This document shows, one piece after another, positions 24,846-32,648 of a DNA stretch of 64,000 nucleotides (its first letter is position 1; each line of letters starts with the position of its first letter). Source of the stretch: Granulicella sp. WH15 (lineage in GTDB: Bacteria > Acidobacteriota > Terriglobia > Terriglobales > Acidobacteriaceae); the NCBI RefSeq assembly GCF_009914315.1, contig NZ_CP042596.1:3100001-3164000 (forward strand), in the 5' to 3' direction. Both the position numbers and the translations under genes were made by a program. The notes beneath the pieces were generated by a model. That model was given only the letters and a program-made list of their open reading frames with translations. It was not told the origin of the DNA and searched no databases.

Positions 24846-26213
24846 GTGAAGCAGAGCGTAGTAGCAGGCGCGTTGGCATTGATGTTGTTGGGGCAGATGA
24901 GCGAAGGTGTGGAGGCGCAGCAATCCAGCTCCGCAGCCTCCCCGCAGCAGGTCATTCCCGACGCTCCCCGGCCCCAGACGACGTTAGGGCCGGTCGCCCC
25001 CGGCAAGGGCAGCACCGGCAGCGAGATCCCCGCGCCCACCCCAGCCGCAGATGACTCCTTCCAGAAGCCCGTCGGCTCCACCCTGCCCGGCAGCGCCGCG
25101 CCCGCCTCGGCCGCGACGCAGGAGGAGGCTCCCGAGCTTCCCGCACCCGGCGAGGGCGCACAGGCCATCCAGACCCTCTACGTCCACACCAACTTCGTCG
25201 AAGTTCCCTTCACCGTCAAGGACAACAAGGGCCACCTCGTCCCCGGCCTCACCTGGCGCGACGTCCGCGTCTACGAGAACGGTCTGCGCCAGAAGATGAG
25301 CGTCTTCACTACCGACCCGGTGCCCATGTCGGTCGCGCTCGTCATCGACCAGAGCCTGCCCTTCGACACCATGTCCCGCGTCAACAACGCGCTTGGCGCA
25401 CTCCAGGGCTCCTTCGCTCCCTACGACGAGGTCGCCGTCTACACCTACAACAACGGCCCCCGCCTCCAGACCGCCTTCACCGCCGGCCAGAGCGCCCGCC
25501 TCGGCGCGGTGCTCGAGCAGTCCAAGTCCACCGGACGCGACGGCGCGATGGCCTACACCAGCGGCCCGCTCTCGCAGAACATCAACATCAACGACAACGA
25601 CCCCAACAACGCCCACAACCCGCTGGTGAACTCGACCCACGGCACCAGCATGAGCGGCATCCAGAACGTGCCGCGCGAGCTGCACACCCTCAACGACGCG
25701 ATCCTTGAGGCCGCCAAGGCGACAGCCAAGGCCGAGCGCGGCCGCCGCCGCATCATCTTCGTCATCTCCGACGGCAAGGAGTACGGCAGCGTCGCCAAGA
25801 CCAAGGACGTCATCAAGTACCTCCAGACCAACAAGATCCAGGTCTACGCCACCCTCGTCGGCGACTCCAGCGTCGAGGGCCTCGGCTTCATCGACCGCAT
25901 CCACATCCCCATGACGATGCGCGACAACATCCTGCCCGCCTACACCGCGGCCACCGGCGGCGAGACCTACGCCGAGTACCGCACCCGCGGCATCGAGACC
26001 AGCTTCAGCAAGATCACCGAAGAGGTCCGCACCCAGTACACCGTCGGCTACCAGACCACCGAGCCGTTCATCGACGGCAAGTACCGCACCATCGAGGTCA
26101 AGGTCATGCGCCCGAATCTCGAGGTCATCGCCAAGAAGGGCTACTACCCCTCGGCCAACGATGCGCGCCCGATGCGCCCGACCACAACCACCCCGGCCAC
26201 TAAGACTCCGTAG
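24846..26213 (+). CDS. Secreted VWFA-related protein with atypical MIDAS
   Basis: The 455-residue protein starts at GTG with an AGGGAG site. A signal peptide (about 24 residues) precedes a Pro/Ala-rich linker of about 80 residues, then the beta domain VEVPFTVKDNKGHLVPGLTW and a VWA domain. The first MIDAS motif is ALVIDQSLP, so the second Ser of DxSxS is replaced; the later FVISDGKEYG is present. The C-terminal EVRTQYTVGYQTTEP and AKKGYYPS match the Acidobacterial family. It is paralogous to the gene at 23608-24645. An inserted NININDNDPNNAHNP segment is rich in Asn. It is followed after six bases by a DMT permease. Confidence 0.88.
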   Translation: MKQSVVAGALALMLLGQMSEGVEAQQSSSAASPQQVIPDAPRPQTTLGPVAPGKGSTGSEIPAPTPAADDSFQKPVGSTLPGSAAPASAATQEEAPELPAPGEGAQAIQTLYVHTNFVEVPFTVKDNKGHLVPGLTWRDVRVYENGLRQKMSVFTTDPVPMSVALVIDQSLPFDTMSRVNNALGALQGSFAPYDEVAVYTYNNGPRLQTAFTAGQSARLGAVLEQSKSTGRDGAMAYTSGPLSQNININDNDPNNAHNPLVNSTHGTSMSGIQNVPRELHTLNDAILEAAKATAKAERGRRRIIFVISDGKEYGSVAKTKDVIKYLQTNKIQVYATLVGDSSVEGLGFIDRIHIPMTMRDNILPAYTAATGGETYAEYRTRGIETSFSKITEEVRTQYTVGYQTTEPFIDGKYRTIEVKVMRPNLEVIAKKGYYPSANDARPMRPTTTTPATKTP

Positions 26214-26219
26214 GCAAGG

Positions 26220-27107
26220 GTGGGCATCTTTCTTCAAGGAAACGCCCTGCTGGGCCTGCTGGCGGCAGGGATCTGGGGCATGGGCGATTTCTCCGGCGGC
26301 ATGGGCGTCAAGCGCGCCGGGGGGTCGACCGGCGCGGCTCTGCGCGTCGTCCTGATGAGCCACACGGCCAGCTTCTCCGTCCTGCTGGCCATCTCGCTCA
26401 TCCGCGGCGACCGCTTCCCTCACGGCGCAGTGCTGGCCTGGGGCCTCGCCGCCGGAGTCGCCGGGGGCCTCTCCCTCACAGCCTTCTACATAGCCCTCTC
26501 GCGCGGCGCAATGGGAGCCGCAGCAGCCATCAGCGGCCTCCTGGCCGCAGCGATCCCCGCCGCCGTGGACATGCTCTCCGAGGGCACCCCAGGCTGGCGA
26601 CGTACGGCTGGCTTCGTCATCGCCGGAGTAGCTATCTGGCTGGTAGCCGGAGGCTCATCTGAACCAAACTCCACCCCACAACCCAGCGGCACCATGCTCC
26701 TGGCAATCCTCGCCGGAGCGGGGTTCGGCTGCTACTTCGTAGCCTTGAAGTTCGCCGGAGCAGGAGGCCTGATCTGGCCGATGGCGACAGCCCGTATCGG
26801 CAGCATCACCACCTGCTCCCTCCTCCTGCTCGCCAGCCTGTTCTCCAGGAATCCCCCGCCACCGGCTCGGATCACCCCGGTAGTAGTCCGCTGGGCACTC
26901 TCAACCGCGCTCCTCGACACCACAGGCAACCTGCTCTTCATCGCCGCCACCCGCGCAGGCCGCCTGGACGTAGCTGCCGTCCTGGCCTCCCTCTACCCCG
27001 CCTCGACGATCCTGCTGGCCGCCTTACTCCTCAAAGAAAAACCCACCCACCTGCAAGCCATAGGCATGGTCACCGCCGTAGTGGCCGTAGTCATGATCGC
27101 CCTCTAA
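26220..27107 (+). CDS. EamA/DMT-family permease
   Basis: The 295-residue membrane protein has ten hydrophobic helices in two repeats of five, the EamA (drug/metabolite transporter) plan. Typical features are WGMGDFSGGMGVKRAG in helix one, SRGAMGAAAAISGLLAAAIP in the first repeat, and the C-terminal LASLYPASTILLAALLLKEKPTHLQAIGM that matches the second-repeat signature with the conserved Pro and Glu. The GTG start lies six bases after the VWFA gene stop. Substrate is unknown. Confidence 0.85.
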   Translation: MGIFLQGNALLGLLAAGIWGMGDFSGGMGVKRAGGSTGAALRVVLMSHTASFSVLLAISLIRGDRFPHGAVLAWGLAAGVAGGLSLTAFYIALSRGAMGAAAAISGLLAAAIPAAVDMLSEGTPGWRRTAGFVIAGVAIWLVAGGSSEPNSTPQPSGTMLLAILAGAGFGCYFVALKFAGAGGLIWPMATARIGSITTCSLLLLASLFSRNPPPPARITPVVVRWALSTALLDTTGNLLFIAATRAGRLDVAAVLASLYPASTILLAALLLKEKPTHLQAIGMVTAVVAVVMIAL

Positions 27108-27190
27108 GAGACACACCGCTGCCCTTGCCGCCACCTGTCCTTTTGTAGCCGCTACTGCCTGCTTTTGCAGTCAGCCGTTGTCTGTTCTTT

Positions 27191-27340
27191 TGGTTGTCAT
27201 TCAGAAGCGAAGCGGAGGAATCTGCTTCTGTCTTTGCTGTTGCCTTTGCTTCTAGGGTAGGTCCGGGCTTTAGCCCGGACATCAAACTCCTCCACAAAAG
27301 CGGGCTTTAGCCCCCGAGGTATGCTTTCCTCAACCCGGCC
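27191..27340. repeat. Intergenic repeat, module A
   Basis: This is a full copy: TTGTCATTCAGAAGCGAAGC, a TTGCTGTTGCC run, then palindromic TCCGGGCTTTAGCCCGGA and AGCGGGCTTTAGCCCCCGAG, ending GGTATGCTTTCC. It fills the space between the DMT permease and the convergent PPK2 gene. Confidence 0.85.
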
Positions 27341-27356
27341 ACCCACCCCAGGGAAC

Positions 27357-28163
27357 TTACAACTTGATCTTCGCCGCATCCACCGTAGGCGTCGGATAAT
27401 CCAGCTTCAGCCCCTTCAACGCCTCAACCAGAATCTCCGAGATCGCCAGATTCCGATACCACTTCTTATCCGCCGGAATCACAAACCACGGAGCATCCTT
27501 CCGGCTCGTCCGGTTCAGGACATCCTCATAAGCCTGCTCATAGTCCGGCCAGAACTCCCTCTCCTTGAAGTCCGCCGCCGAGAGCTTCCAGTGCTTCTTC
27601 GGATCGTCCAGCCGCGCCTGCAGCCGCGCCGTCTGCTCCTCGCGCGAGATATGCAGAAAGAACTTCAGCACCACCGTGCCGCTGTTCACCAGCATCTCCT
27701 CAAAGTCATTGATCTCGTCCATCTTCGCGCGTGCTTCCTTGGCCGAAAAGAGCTTATGCACCCGAGGCGAGAGCACCTCCTCGTAGTGCGAGCGATTAAA
27801 GATCCCGATCATGCCCTTAGGCGGAGCCATCGCATGGCAGCGCCACAGAAAATCATGCCGCGCCTCAAGCGGCGTAGGCACCTTAAAGCTGGCGACATCG
27901 CAGCCCTGCGGATTCACGCCCGAGAAGATGTGGGAGATCGTACCGTCCTTACCCGCCGTATCCATGCCCTGCAGCACGATCAGCACGGCCCGCTGCTGGC
28001 CCGCGTAGAGCAGCTCCTGCAAGTGAGCCAGCGTCTCGCGATGCTTCACCAGGACTGCGGCAGCGGCCTCCTGCGAACGAAAGCCGCCGTCCTCCGACGT
28101 CTCCAGGCGCGAGAGCTTCACCTTCTGGTCAGGTTTGATCAGGTAATGTGATTTCAGCTTCAA
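27357..28163 (-). CDS. ppk2: Polyphosphate kinase 2 family protein (PPK2)
   Basis: The 268-residue P-loop kinase has Walker A in LQGMDTAGKDGTISHIFSG (about 64-82), the PPK2 Walker-B-like IGIFNRSHYEEVLSPRVH (about 120-137) with Asn/Arg in place of the usual acidic residue, and a lid segment DDPKKHWKLSAADFKERE. These enzymes phosphorylate nucleoside mono- or diphosphates using polyphosphate. The single domain and length fit class I/III; the preferred nucleotide cannot be stated. It is cytosolic, and its stop lies about 15 bp from a module-A repeat. Confidence 0.9.
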   Translation of the reverse strand: MKLKSHYLIKPDQKVKLSRLETSEDGGFRSQEAAAAVLVKHRETLAHLQELLYAGQQRAVLIVLQGMDTAGKDGTISHIFSGVNPQGCDVASFKVPTPLEARHDFLWRCHAMAPPKGMIGIFNRSHYEEVLSPRVHKLFSAKEARAKMDEINDFEEMLVNSGTVVLKFFLHISREEQTARLQARLDDPKKHWKLSAADFKEREFWPDYEQAYEDVLNRTSRKDAPWFVIPADKKWYRNLAISEILVEALKGLKLDYPTPTVDAAKIKL

Positions 28164-28179
28164 GTCTCGCGTCTACCGC

Positions 28180-28395
28180 CTACTTGGTGACCGTCTCTTC
28201 GGTTTTGGGGGTTGCGGCAGGGGTGGTTGCGGCGGGCTTGGCCGCCGTATCTTCCGTCACGCCCTTCAGTCCGTCCTTGAAGCCCTTGAGCCCTTCGCCC
28301 AGGCCCTTGCCCAGCTCCGGAAGCCTCTTACCGCCAAAGAAGATCACTGCCACGAGTGCAACGAGAATAAGGTGCCACGGCTGAAATATTTCCAT
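28180..28395 (-). CDS. tatA: Twin-arginine translocase subunit TatA
   Basis: The 71-residue protein has the TatA pattern: a short periplasmic N-terminus (MEIFQPWH), one helix (LILVALVAVIFFGG), the hinge KRLPELGKGLGEGLKGFKDG as amphipathic helix, and a flexible acidic tail. ATG 28395 with GGAGAG upstream is the start; longer in-frame readings run into a repeat. TatA oligomers form the Tat translocation channel. tatB and tatC are not in the window. Several neighbouring proteins here carry Tat-like signals and would be clients. It is 16 bp downstream of ppk2's start, on the same strand. Confidence 0.92.
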   Translation of the reverse strand: MEIFQPWHLILVALVAVIFFGGKRLPELGKGLGEGLKGFKDGLKGVTEDTAAKPAATTPAATPKTEETVTK

Positions 28396-28473
28396 AAGAC
28401 TCTCCTGCAACCAGGCACCTGCTCTTGCCGGCTGCCGCTTACAACAAATCCTGCTGGTGATTGTCGCACAAAG

Positions 28474-28599
28474 CACTTCGTGCCGTCTTGGGGCCGCAGG
28501 GGGCAACCACCGGCAAGGCCCCCGCCGGTCGGCAGAGGGAGGGCCCTTGCTGATAATCTCCCCCATACAGCCCCGAGAACGGTACGAAGTACCCCGAGA
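28474..28599. repeat. Intergenic repeat, module C bounded by inverted ends
   Basis: The left edge AGCACTTCGTGCCGTC and right edge AACGGTACGAAGTACC are an imperfect inverted pair of about 25 bp. The inside has complementary GC-rich stretches (GGGGGCAACCACCGGCAAGG versus CCCCCGCCGGTCGG). The right edge (CCCCATACAGCCCCGAGAA) recurs at 58420-58460 and its complement at 14362-14395. Confidence 0.75.
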
Positions 28600-28601
28600 C
28601 G

Positions 28602-28629
28602 TTATATCTTGGAAGTTATATCTTGGAAG
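28602..28629. repeat. Tandem duplication of a 14-mer
   Basis: TTATATCTTGGAAG occurs twice head to tail (28602-28615 and 28616-28629), 36 bp before the start of the gene at 28665. It could be a recent slippage product or a double regulator site in that promoter. Confidence 0.8.
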
Positions 28630-28664
28630 AGTGCTTTTGAAGCAGGAACGGATATCGGAGAGCG

Positions 28665-29321
28665 ATGCAAAGTCAGACGTTGAGTTTCAGGAGGGCCAAG
28701 GCAGTCGCAGTGGCCGGTACCATCATGCTATGCGGCGCATTTGCCCAGGCCCAGAACGCTAAACTTTCGGCAGCGCCGCCGGTCACCTACGCCAACCGCT
28801 ACGAGCTTTACGCGGGCATCAACTTCTTGAACACCCAGGCCGGTCAGGACATCCCCTACCGCGCCAACCTCGGCGGCGTCGAGGTTCTCGGCACCAGGTG
28901 GCTCACCCGCAAGCTGGGCGTCGGTGCGGAGTTCCGCGGCGAAGCCGGAACCACCCCGGTCATCGCCAGCCCCATCTCGCAGTCCGGCGTCACCCGCCCG
29001 CTCATCTATCAGATCTGGGGCATGGGCGGCGTCGAGTACCGCGGACCCGGCAACCAGCTCGCCGCCATCAACTACCACGCCTTCGCGGGCGCGGCGCACG
29101 GCGTCTTCAACACCCAGACCGAGGCCCTGCCCTTCAACGTCGGCCTTTACTCCGACCGTACCCGGCCTATCTTCGCGCTGGGCGGCAGCCTCGATCTCAA
29201 CCGTTCGCGCAAGATCGCCATCCGCATCTCGCCCGACCTGATCCTCGAGCACTGGGGCACCGAGACCCGGACCTTCTTCTCCATCGGCGGCGGACTCCTC
29301 TACCGCTTCGGCAAGAATTAA
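28665..29321 (+). CDS. Predicted small outer-membrane beta-barrel protein
   Basis: The 218-residue protein has a signal peptide (ending AFAQAQ, about residue 30). Alternating hydrophobic/polar strands follow: RYELYAGINFLN, LGVGAEFRGEAG, PLIYQIWGMGGVEYRG, NYHAFAGAAHGVF, IAIRISPDLILEHWG, FSIGGGLLYRFGKN. The spacing fits an eight-stranded OmpA/OMP_b-brl-like barrel. The terminal strand ends YRF plus three residues, close to but not exactly the usual aromatic end. No specific family is assigned. It is a single gene with its own strong terminator. Confidence 0.72.
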   Translation: MQSQTLSFRRAKAVAVAGTIMLCGAFAQAQNAKLSAAPPVTYANRYELYAGINFLNTQAGQDIPYRANLGGVEVLGTRWLTRKLGVGAEFRGEAGTTPVIASPISQSGVTRPLIYQIWGMGGVEYRGPGNQLAAINYHAFAGAAHGVFNTQTEALPFNVGLYSDRTRPIFALGGSLDLNRSRKIAIRISPDLILEHWGTETRTFFSIGGGLLYRFGKN

Positions 29322-29344
29322 ACCAACAAGCCTCAAAAGCAAAA

Positions 29345-29386
29345 CAAAAGCGCCCTCTCCTCATATCCGAGGAGAGGGCGCTTTTG
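29345..29386 (+). terminator. Strong intrinsic terminator
   Basis: A perfect 18-bp stem (29345-29362 with 29369-29386, CAAAAGCGCCCTCTCCTC and its complement) encloses the loop ATATCC. The A-rich left flank and T-rich right flank make it usable in both directions. It follows the gene ending at 29321. Confidence 0.88.
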
Positions 29387-29401
29387 CCGTTGTCTGTTTT
29401 C

Positions 29402-29472
29402 TTGGTTGTCATTCAGGAGCGAAGCGGAGGAATCTGCTTCTGCTTTGGCCGTTGCTTTTGCTTCTGGGGTAG
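29402..29472. repeat. Intergenic repeat, module A (partial)
   Basis: It contains GGTTGTCATTCAGGAGCGAA and GGAATCTGCTTCTGC plus the short low-complexity run and GGGGTAGG. The palindromic second half is missing; the copy stops at the glgC stop codon. Confidence 0.85.
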
Positions 29473-29482
29473 GGCCGCCGCT

Positions 29483-30739
29483 TTATCCCCCCGTCTGCAT
29501 AAACTGCGCCGACACCGGATTCTCATACACCGAGTAATCCCGCGTCACCACCGTCAGCCCCGACGGCGAAACAAAGTACTTCTTCCGATCCTCCACCGGG
29601 TCATATCCAATCACCGTGCCGTCCGGAATATGCACATCGCGGTCGATGATCGCATGCTTGATCCGGCAGTATCGCCCGATATTGACGTGCGAGAAGATAA
29701 TGCTCGAGTCGACATCCGCATACGAGTTCACGCGCACATCCTGGCTCAGCACCGAGTTCCTCACCACCGCGCCCGAGACGATCGACCCCGCCGAGATAAT
29801 CGAGTTGATCGCCATACCCGTACGCCCAATCTCCCCAAAGACAAACTTGGCAGGCGGATACTGATAAGCCCTCGACCGGATCGGCCACGACTTGTCGTAC
29901 AGGTTGAAGACCGGGCTTACCCCGGCGACGTCCATGTTGGCCTCGTAGTAGGCCTCCAGCGTCCCCACATCGCGCCAGTAAAGCGCATTCTGCTTATTCT
30001 CATCGACGAAGTTGTAAGCCAGCATCTTGTACCGCCCCAGGATGTTGGGCAGGATGTTATGGCCGAAGTCGTGCTTCGAGTCCGGGTCCTGCGCATCGCG
30101 GATCAGCTCCGGCAGCAGCACATCCGTATTGAAGAGGTAGATACCCATCGAGGCGTCCACCATATCCGGCATAAACGGCGACCGCACGCTGGTCTCCTTC
30201 GGCTTCTCTTCAAACCCGGTCACCTCGCCGTTGACCGCCACCTCCACAACCCCAAACGCCGAGACCTCATCCGGCCGGATCGGCAGCGTGGCAATCGTCA
30301 CATCCGCACCCGAGTCCTGGTGCTGCTGCAGCATCAGCGCATAGTTCATCTTGTAGATGTGGTCGCCCGACAGGATCAGCACATACTTCGGCTGCTCCGA
30401 CCCGATCGAGTAGATGTTCTGATAAACCGCGTCGGCCGTGCCCTGGTACCAGCTCTTCGAGACACGCTGCATCGGCGGCAGAATCTCGATAAACTCGCCC
30501 AGCTCATTGGCCACCACCGGCCCCCAGCCCTCTCGGATATGCCGGTTCAGCGACAGCGCCTTGTACTGGGTCAGGATATAAACATGGCGCAGGTCGCTGT
30601 TGATGCAGTTAGATAACGTGATGTCGATGATGCGGTACTGCCCGGCAAACGGTACGGCAGGTTTGGCGCGGTCACGCGTCAGAGGAAAGAGGCGCTCGCC
30701 AGCACCACCGGCAAGCAGAACACCAAGCGTATCTCTCAT
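29483..30739 (-). CDS. glgC: Glucose-1-phosphate adenylyltransferase GlgC
   Basis: The 418-residue enzyme makes ADP-glucose for glycogen synthesis. The nucleotidyltransferase domain shows GVLLAGGAGERLFPLTRDRA at the start, KPAVPFAG, the WYQGTADAVYQN segment, LSGDHIYKMNY with the catalytic Asp, and FEEKP with the glucose-1-phosphate-binding residues. The C-terminal left-handed beta-helix with hexapeptide-like repeats (INSIISAGSIVSGAVVRNSV) carries allosteric sites in relatives. The ATG at 30739 is preferred over a TTG at 30769. No other glycogen gene is adjacent. Confidence 0.95.
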   Translation of the reverse strand: MRDTLGVLLAGGAGERLFPLTRDRAKPAVPFAGQYRIIDITLSNCINSDLRHVYILTQYKALSLNRHIREGWGPVVANELGEFIEILPPMQRVSKSWYQGTADAVYQNIYSIGSEQPKYVLILSGDHIYKMNYALMLQQHQDSGADVTIATLPIRPDEVSAFGVVEVAVNGEVTGFEEKPKETSVRSPFMPDMVDASMGIYLFNTDVLLPELIRDAQDPDSKHDFGHNILPNILGRYKMLAYNFVDENKQNALYWRDVGTLEAYYEANMDVAGVSPVFNLYDKSWPIRSRAYQYPPAKFVFGEIGRTGMAINSIISAGSIVSGAVVRNSVLSQDVRVNSYADVDSSIIFSHVNIGRYCRIKHAIIDRDVHIPDGTVIGYDPVEDRKKYFVSPSGLTVVTRDYSVYENPVSAQFMQTGG

Positions 30740-31044
30740 GTTTTTGCTTCCTCGAAACAACTCAGGCAAACATGGACAGCAGGTTTGCGGTGCTCTACGG
30801 ATGCGGCCGATTCACGGTCGCAGGACGGAAACAGACGACACAAGTTCGATGCACAGAATGGGTGTCGCGAAACAGACCATCCAGCACTGTTCAGACAACC
30901 TACCACGGACACATTGCGACCACCCTACCATGGACGCACGCCCTGGGAATGTGTCGGCCGACACTGCAATTTCCTGCACACGTACAAGGCCCGGACACCG
31001 CTGTCCGGGCCTCATCGCAACGAGTCCATCCAATCGCGATACAG
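30740..31044. other. Intergenic region upstream of glgC
   Basis: This 305-bp stretch holds the glgC promoter region (not assigned to specific boxes) and the terminator of the leftward gene at 31045 (30987-31012). Open frames here overlap on both strands and lack ribosome sites, so none is called. Confidence 0.5.
30987..31012 (-). terminator. Hairpin after the gene at 31045
   Basis: An 11-bp perfect stem pairs AGGCCCGGACA (30987-30997) with TGTCCGGGCCT (31002-31012), loop CCGC. On the minus strand it lies about 35 bp after the stop of 31045-31443 and is followed by TTGTACGTG. Confidence 0.7.
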
Positions 31045-31443
31045 CTACTGTCTTCCGCCCCTGCTGCCGGAGTCCGGCTCCGAAGAGTCATCTGCATCTT
31101 CCTCCGAGAGGCTGATGCGCAGCGACTTCAAAAAGTTGAGGTCATGGTGAGTAAAGGGTCCGTCAGGCGACTCGCTCCCGGTCCCCAGCGCCTGTCCGCT
31201 CTCCGCCTCGCTCTCGGGCTCCACCTCGTTCAGGCCGATGGTCGCCTCAAGCATCAGCAGGACGTCGAAGCCCTGCTCGCGGATATTGCGGACGACCCCG
31301 GCGATATGTTCTGACTCGGAGACGGACTCATGGATTGCTTCGCCAAGCTTCTGGATGAGGTCCTTCACGTTCTGGTTCAATGCCACCTCCGAGGAATCGC
31401 TCAGCCCAACCGGCCTGCGCTCAAAACGGCGCTGCCGTTCCAT
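31045..31443 (-). CDS. Hypothetical acidic protein
   Basis: The 132-residue protein has a basic first 12 residues and a helical middle with heptad-like spacing (NQNVKDLIQKLGEAIHESVSESEHIAGVVRNI) compatible with a coiled coil. The tail is rich in Glu/Asp/Ser (SEEDADDSSEPDSGSRGG). No signal, membrane helix or known motif is seen. It follows the 49-residue membrane protein gene by 47 bp on the same strand, so the two probably form a small operon with the hairpin at 30987 as its end. Confidence 0.6.
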   Translation of the reverse strand: MERQRRFERRPVGLSDSSEVALNQNVKDLIQKLGEAIHESVSESEHIAGVVRNIREQGFDVLLMLEATIGLNEVEPESEAESGQALGTGSESPDGPFTHHDLNFLKSLRISLSEEDADDSSEPDSGSRGGRQ

Positions 31444-31490
31444 GAAGAATACGCCGAGTGCCCCCTGGCCGCAATGGATCGTCCAGCCAA

Positions 31491-31640
31491 TTATGCGACC
31501 GTATGGTGATCCGCCCAGGCGTCTTCCAACCGATGAGCCAACTCTTCCACAGGCGTCGGGCGGCGGTTCTGTGCGTTCCTGACGAGGACGTAGGCGGCGG
31601 TGGCACTCACTGCCGCGATGTACCAGATAAGATTCCTCAT
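31491..31640 (-). CDS. Small single-helix membrane protein (49 residues)
   Basis: From ATG 31640 (MRNLIWYIAAVSATAAYVL) the protein has one hydrophobic helix followed by a soluble tail, RRPTPVEELAHRLEDAWADH. AAGGAG lies 14 bases upstream and GGGAT directly before the start. A longer in-frame reading from 31910 lacks a ribosome site and overlaps the divergent gene. No family is recognised. It probably heads a two-gene unit with 31045-31443. Confidence 0.6.
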   Translation of the reverse strand: MRNLIWYIAAVSATAAYVLVRNAQNRRPTPVEELAHRLEDAWADHHTVA

Positions 31641-31740
31641 ATCCCTAAAGCTCCTTTTTTCCTGACGGCTTCTGCTGCTCTTCGTCCCTGCTCCCGTCTT
31701 GGATGCGAACATGGCCCGCAAGGGCGATACACTGTTCCGT

Positions 31741-32193
31741 ATGGATTCGGTGCGTTTCGGTCGAGCATTGGGAACAGGCGCGCGCGAGGCGGCGCGTGCG
31801 CTGCTGAACGCCGCGGACGCGGCCTCATCGCCCAACCCGAGCACCCCACCGCAACCCGCATCCCAGCCAACAGCCAAGCCCGCACCCACCCCACGCGTAG
31901 CGCAAGTCATTCAAACCACCCGCGGCGTCCGCGAAGGCAGCCGCCGCTTCGGCGAGGCGGTCTGGAAGCCGACGGTCCGCGCCTCCGGGATCATCTGGCT
32001 CGAGGTGACGGGCACCTTCTTCAGCCTCTTCGTCATCGTCGGCAGCACGTACTGCTGGAGCCACCGCGCCGCCCTCCACGGCGGCACGCCCGAAGCCCAG
32101 CGCGGCTTCTGGGTCATGGCCGCCATGACACTGCTCTTCGGCTACTTCTGCCTCAGCAGCTTCCTCCGCGCCAAGCGCCGCGCCCGCAGCTAA
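31741..32193 (+). CDS. Hypothetical membrane protein with two helices
   Basis: The 150-residue protein has an Ala/Pro-rich soluble N-terminal half and then two helices, about residues 88-105 (IIWLEVTGTFFSLFVIVG) and 122-141 (VMAAMTLLFGYFCLSSFL). It ends in a basic RAKRRARS tail, so the end is probably cytoplasmic. ATG 31741 is chosen; ATGs at 31699 and 31711 are also in frame. A TACACT box (31728-31733) seven bases before 31741 would allow a leaderless message but no matching -35 box is seen. Function unknown. Confidence 0.6.
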   Translation: MDSVRFGRALGTGAREAARALLNAADAASSPNPSTPPQPASQPTAKPAPTPRVAQVIQTTRGVREGSRRFGEAVWKPTVRASGIIWLEVTGTFFSLFVIVGSTYCWSHRAALHGGTPEAQRGFWVMAAMTLLFGYFCLSSFLRAKRRARS

Positions 32194-32220
32194 AAGTCCT
32201 TTGCCGTTGCCTGTTCCTTT

Positions 32221-32640
32221 GGTTGTCATTCAGGAGCGAAGCGGAGGACTCTGCTTCTGTTGTTGCCGTTGCTCTTGTCTTTGCTCTTGCTGGGTAGGTC
32301 CGGGCTTTAGCCCAGACATCAAAACCCGCCCCAGAAGCGGGCTTTAGCCCCCGAGGTATGCTTTCTTCTCCCGGCCAAAACCGCCCTATGCTCCTGCTCC
32401 CTAAAAGCGCTGAAGGCGCGCTCCATACCAGCCTGGGGCTAAGCCCTAAGTATTCGCCCCCAAAGGCAGACAAGGGCTGAAGGCCCGACCTCCCTGTCAC
32501 AAACCTGTCCTGCCGGACAGGCCTCCTACGCGGAGAGCGGACATTCACACGCCTTTTTCCTGCTTCGCGTGCTCCTCCCGTTGGCCGGAAACAAACAACC
32601 TGCTGCCAACGACACGATCCTTTCCTCCCGCCTCGCATCC
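32221..32640. repeat. Chained intergenic repeats, modules A+B+C
   Basis: Module A spans 32221-32377 (GGTTGTCATTCAGGAGCGAA to GGTATGCTTTCTTC). Module B spans 32400-32494 (AAAAGCGCTGAAGGCGCGCT, GACAAGGGCTGAAGGCCCGA). Module C starts near 32494 (CCTGTCCTGCCGGACAGG, TCCTCCCGTTGGCCGGAAAC). The block fills the 455-bp gap between 32193 and the gene at 32649. I see no gene in it. Confidence 0.82.
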
Positions 32641-32648
32641 AATCTCCC

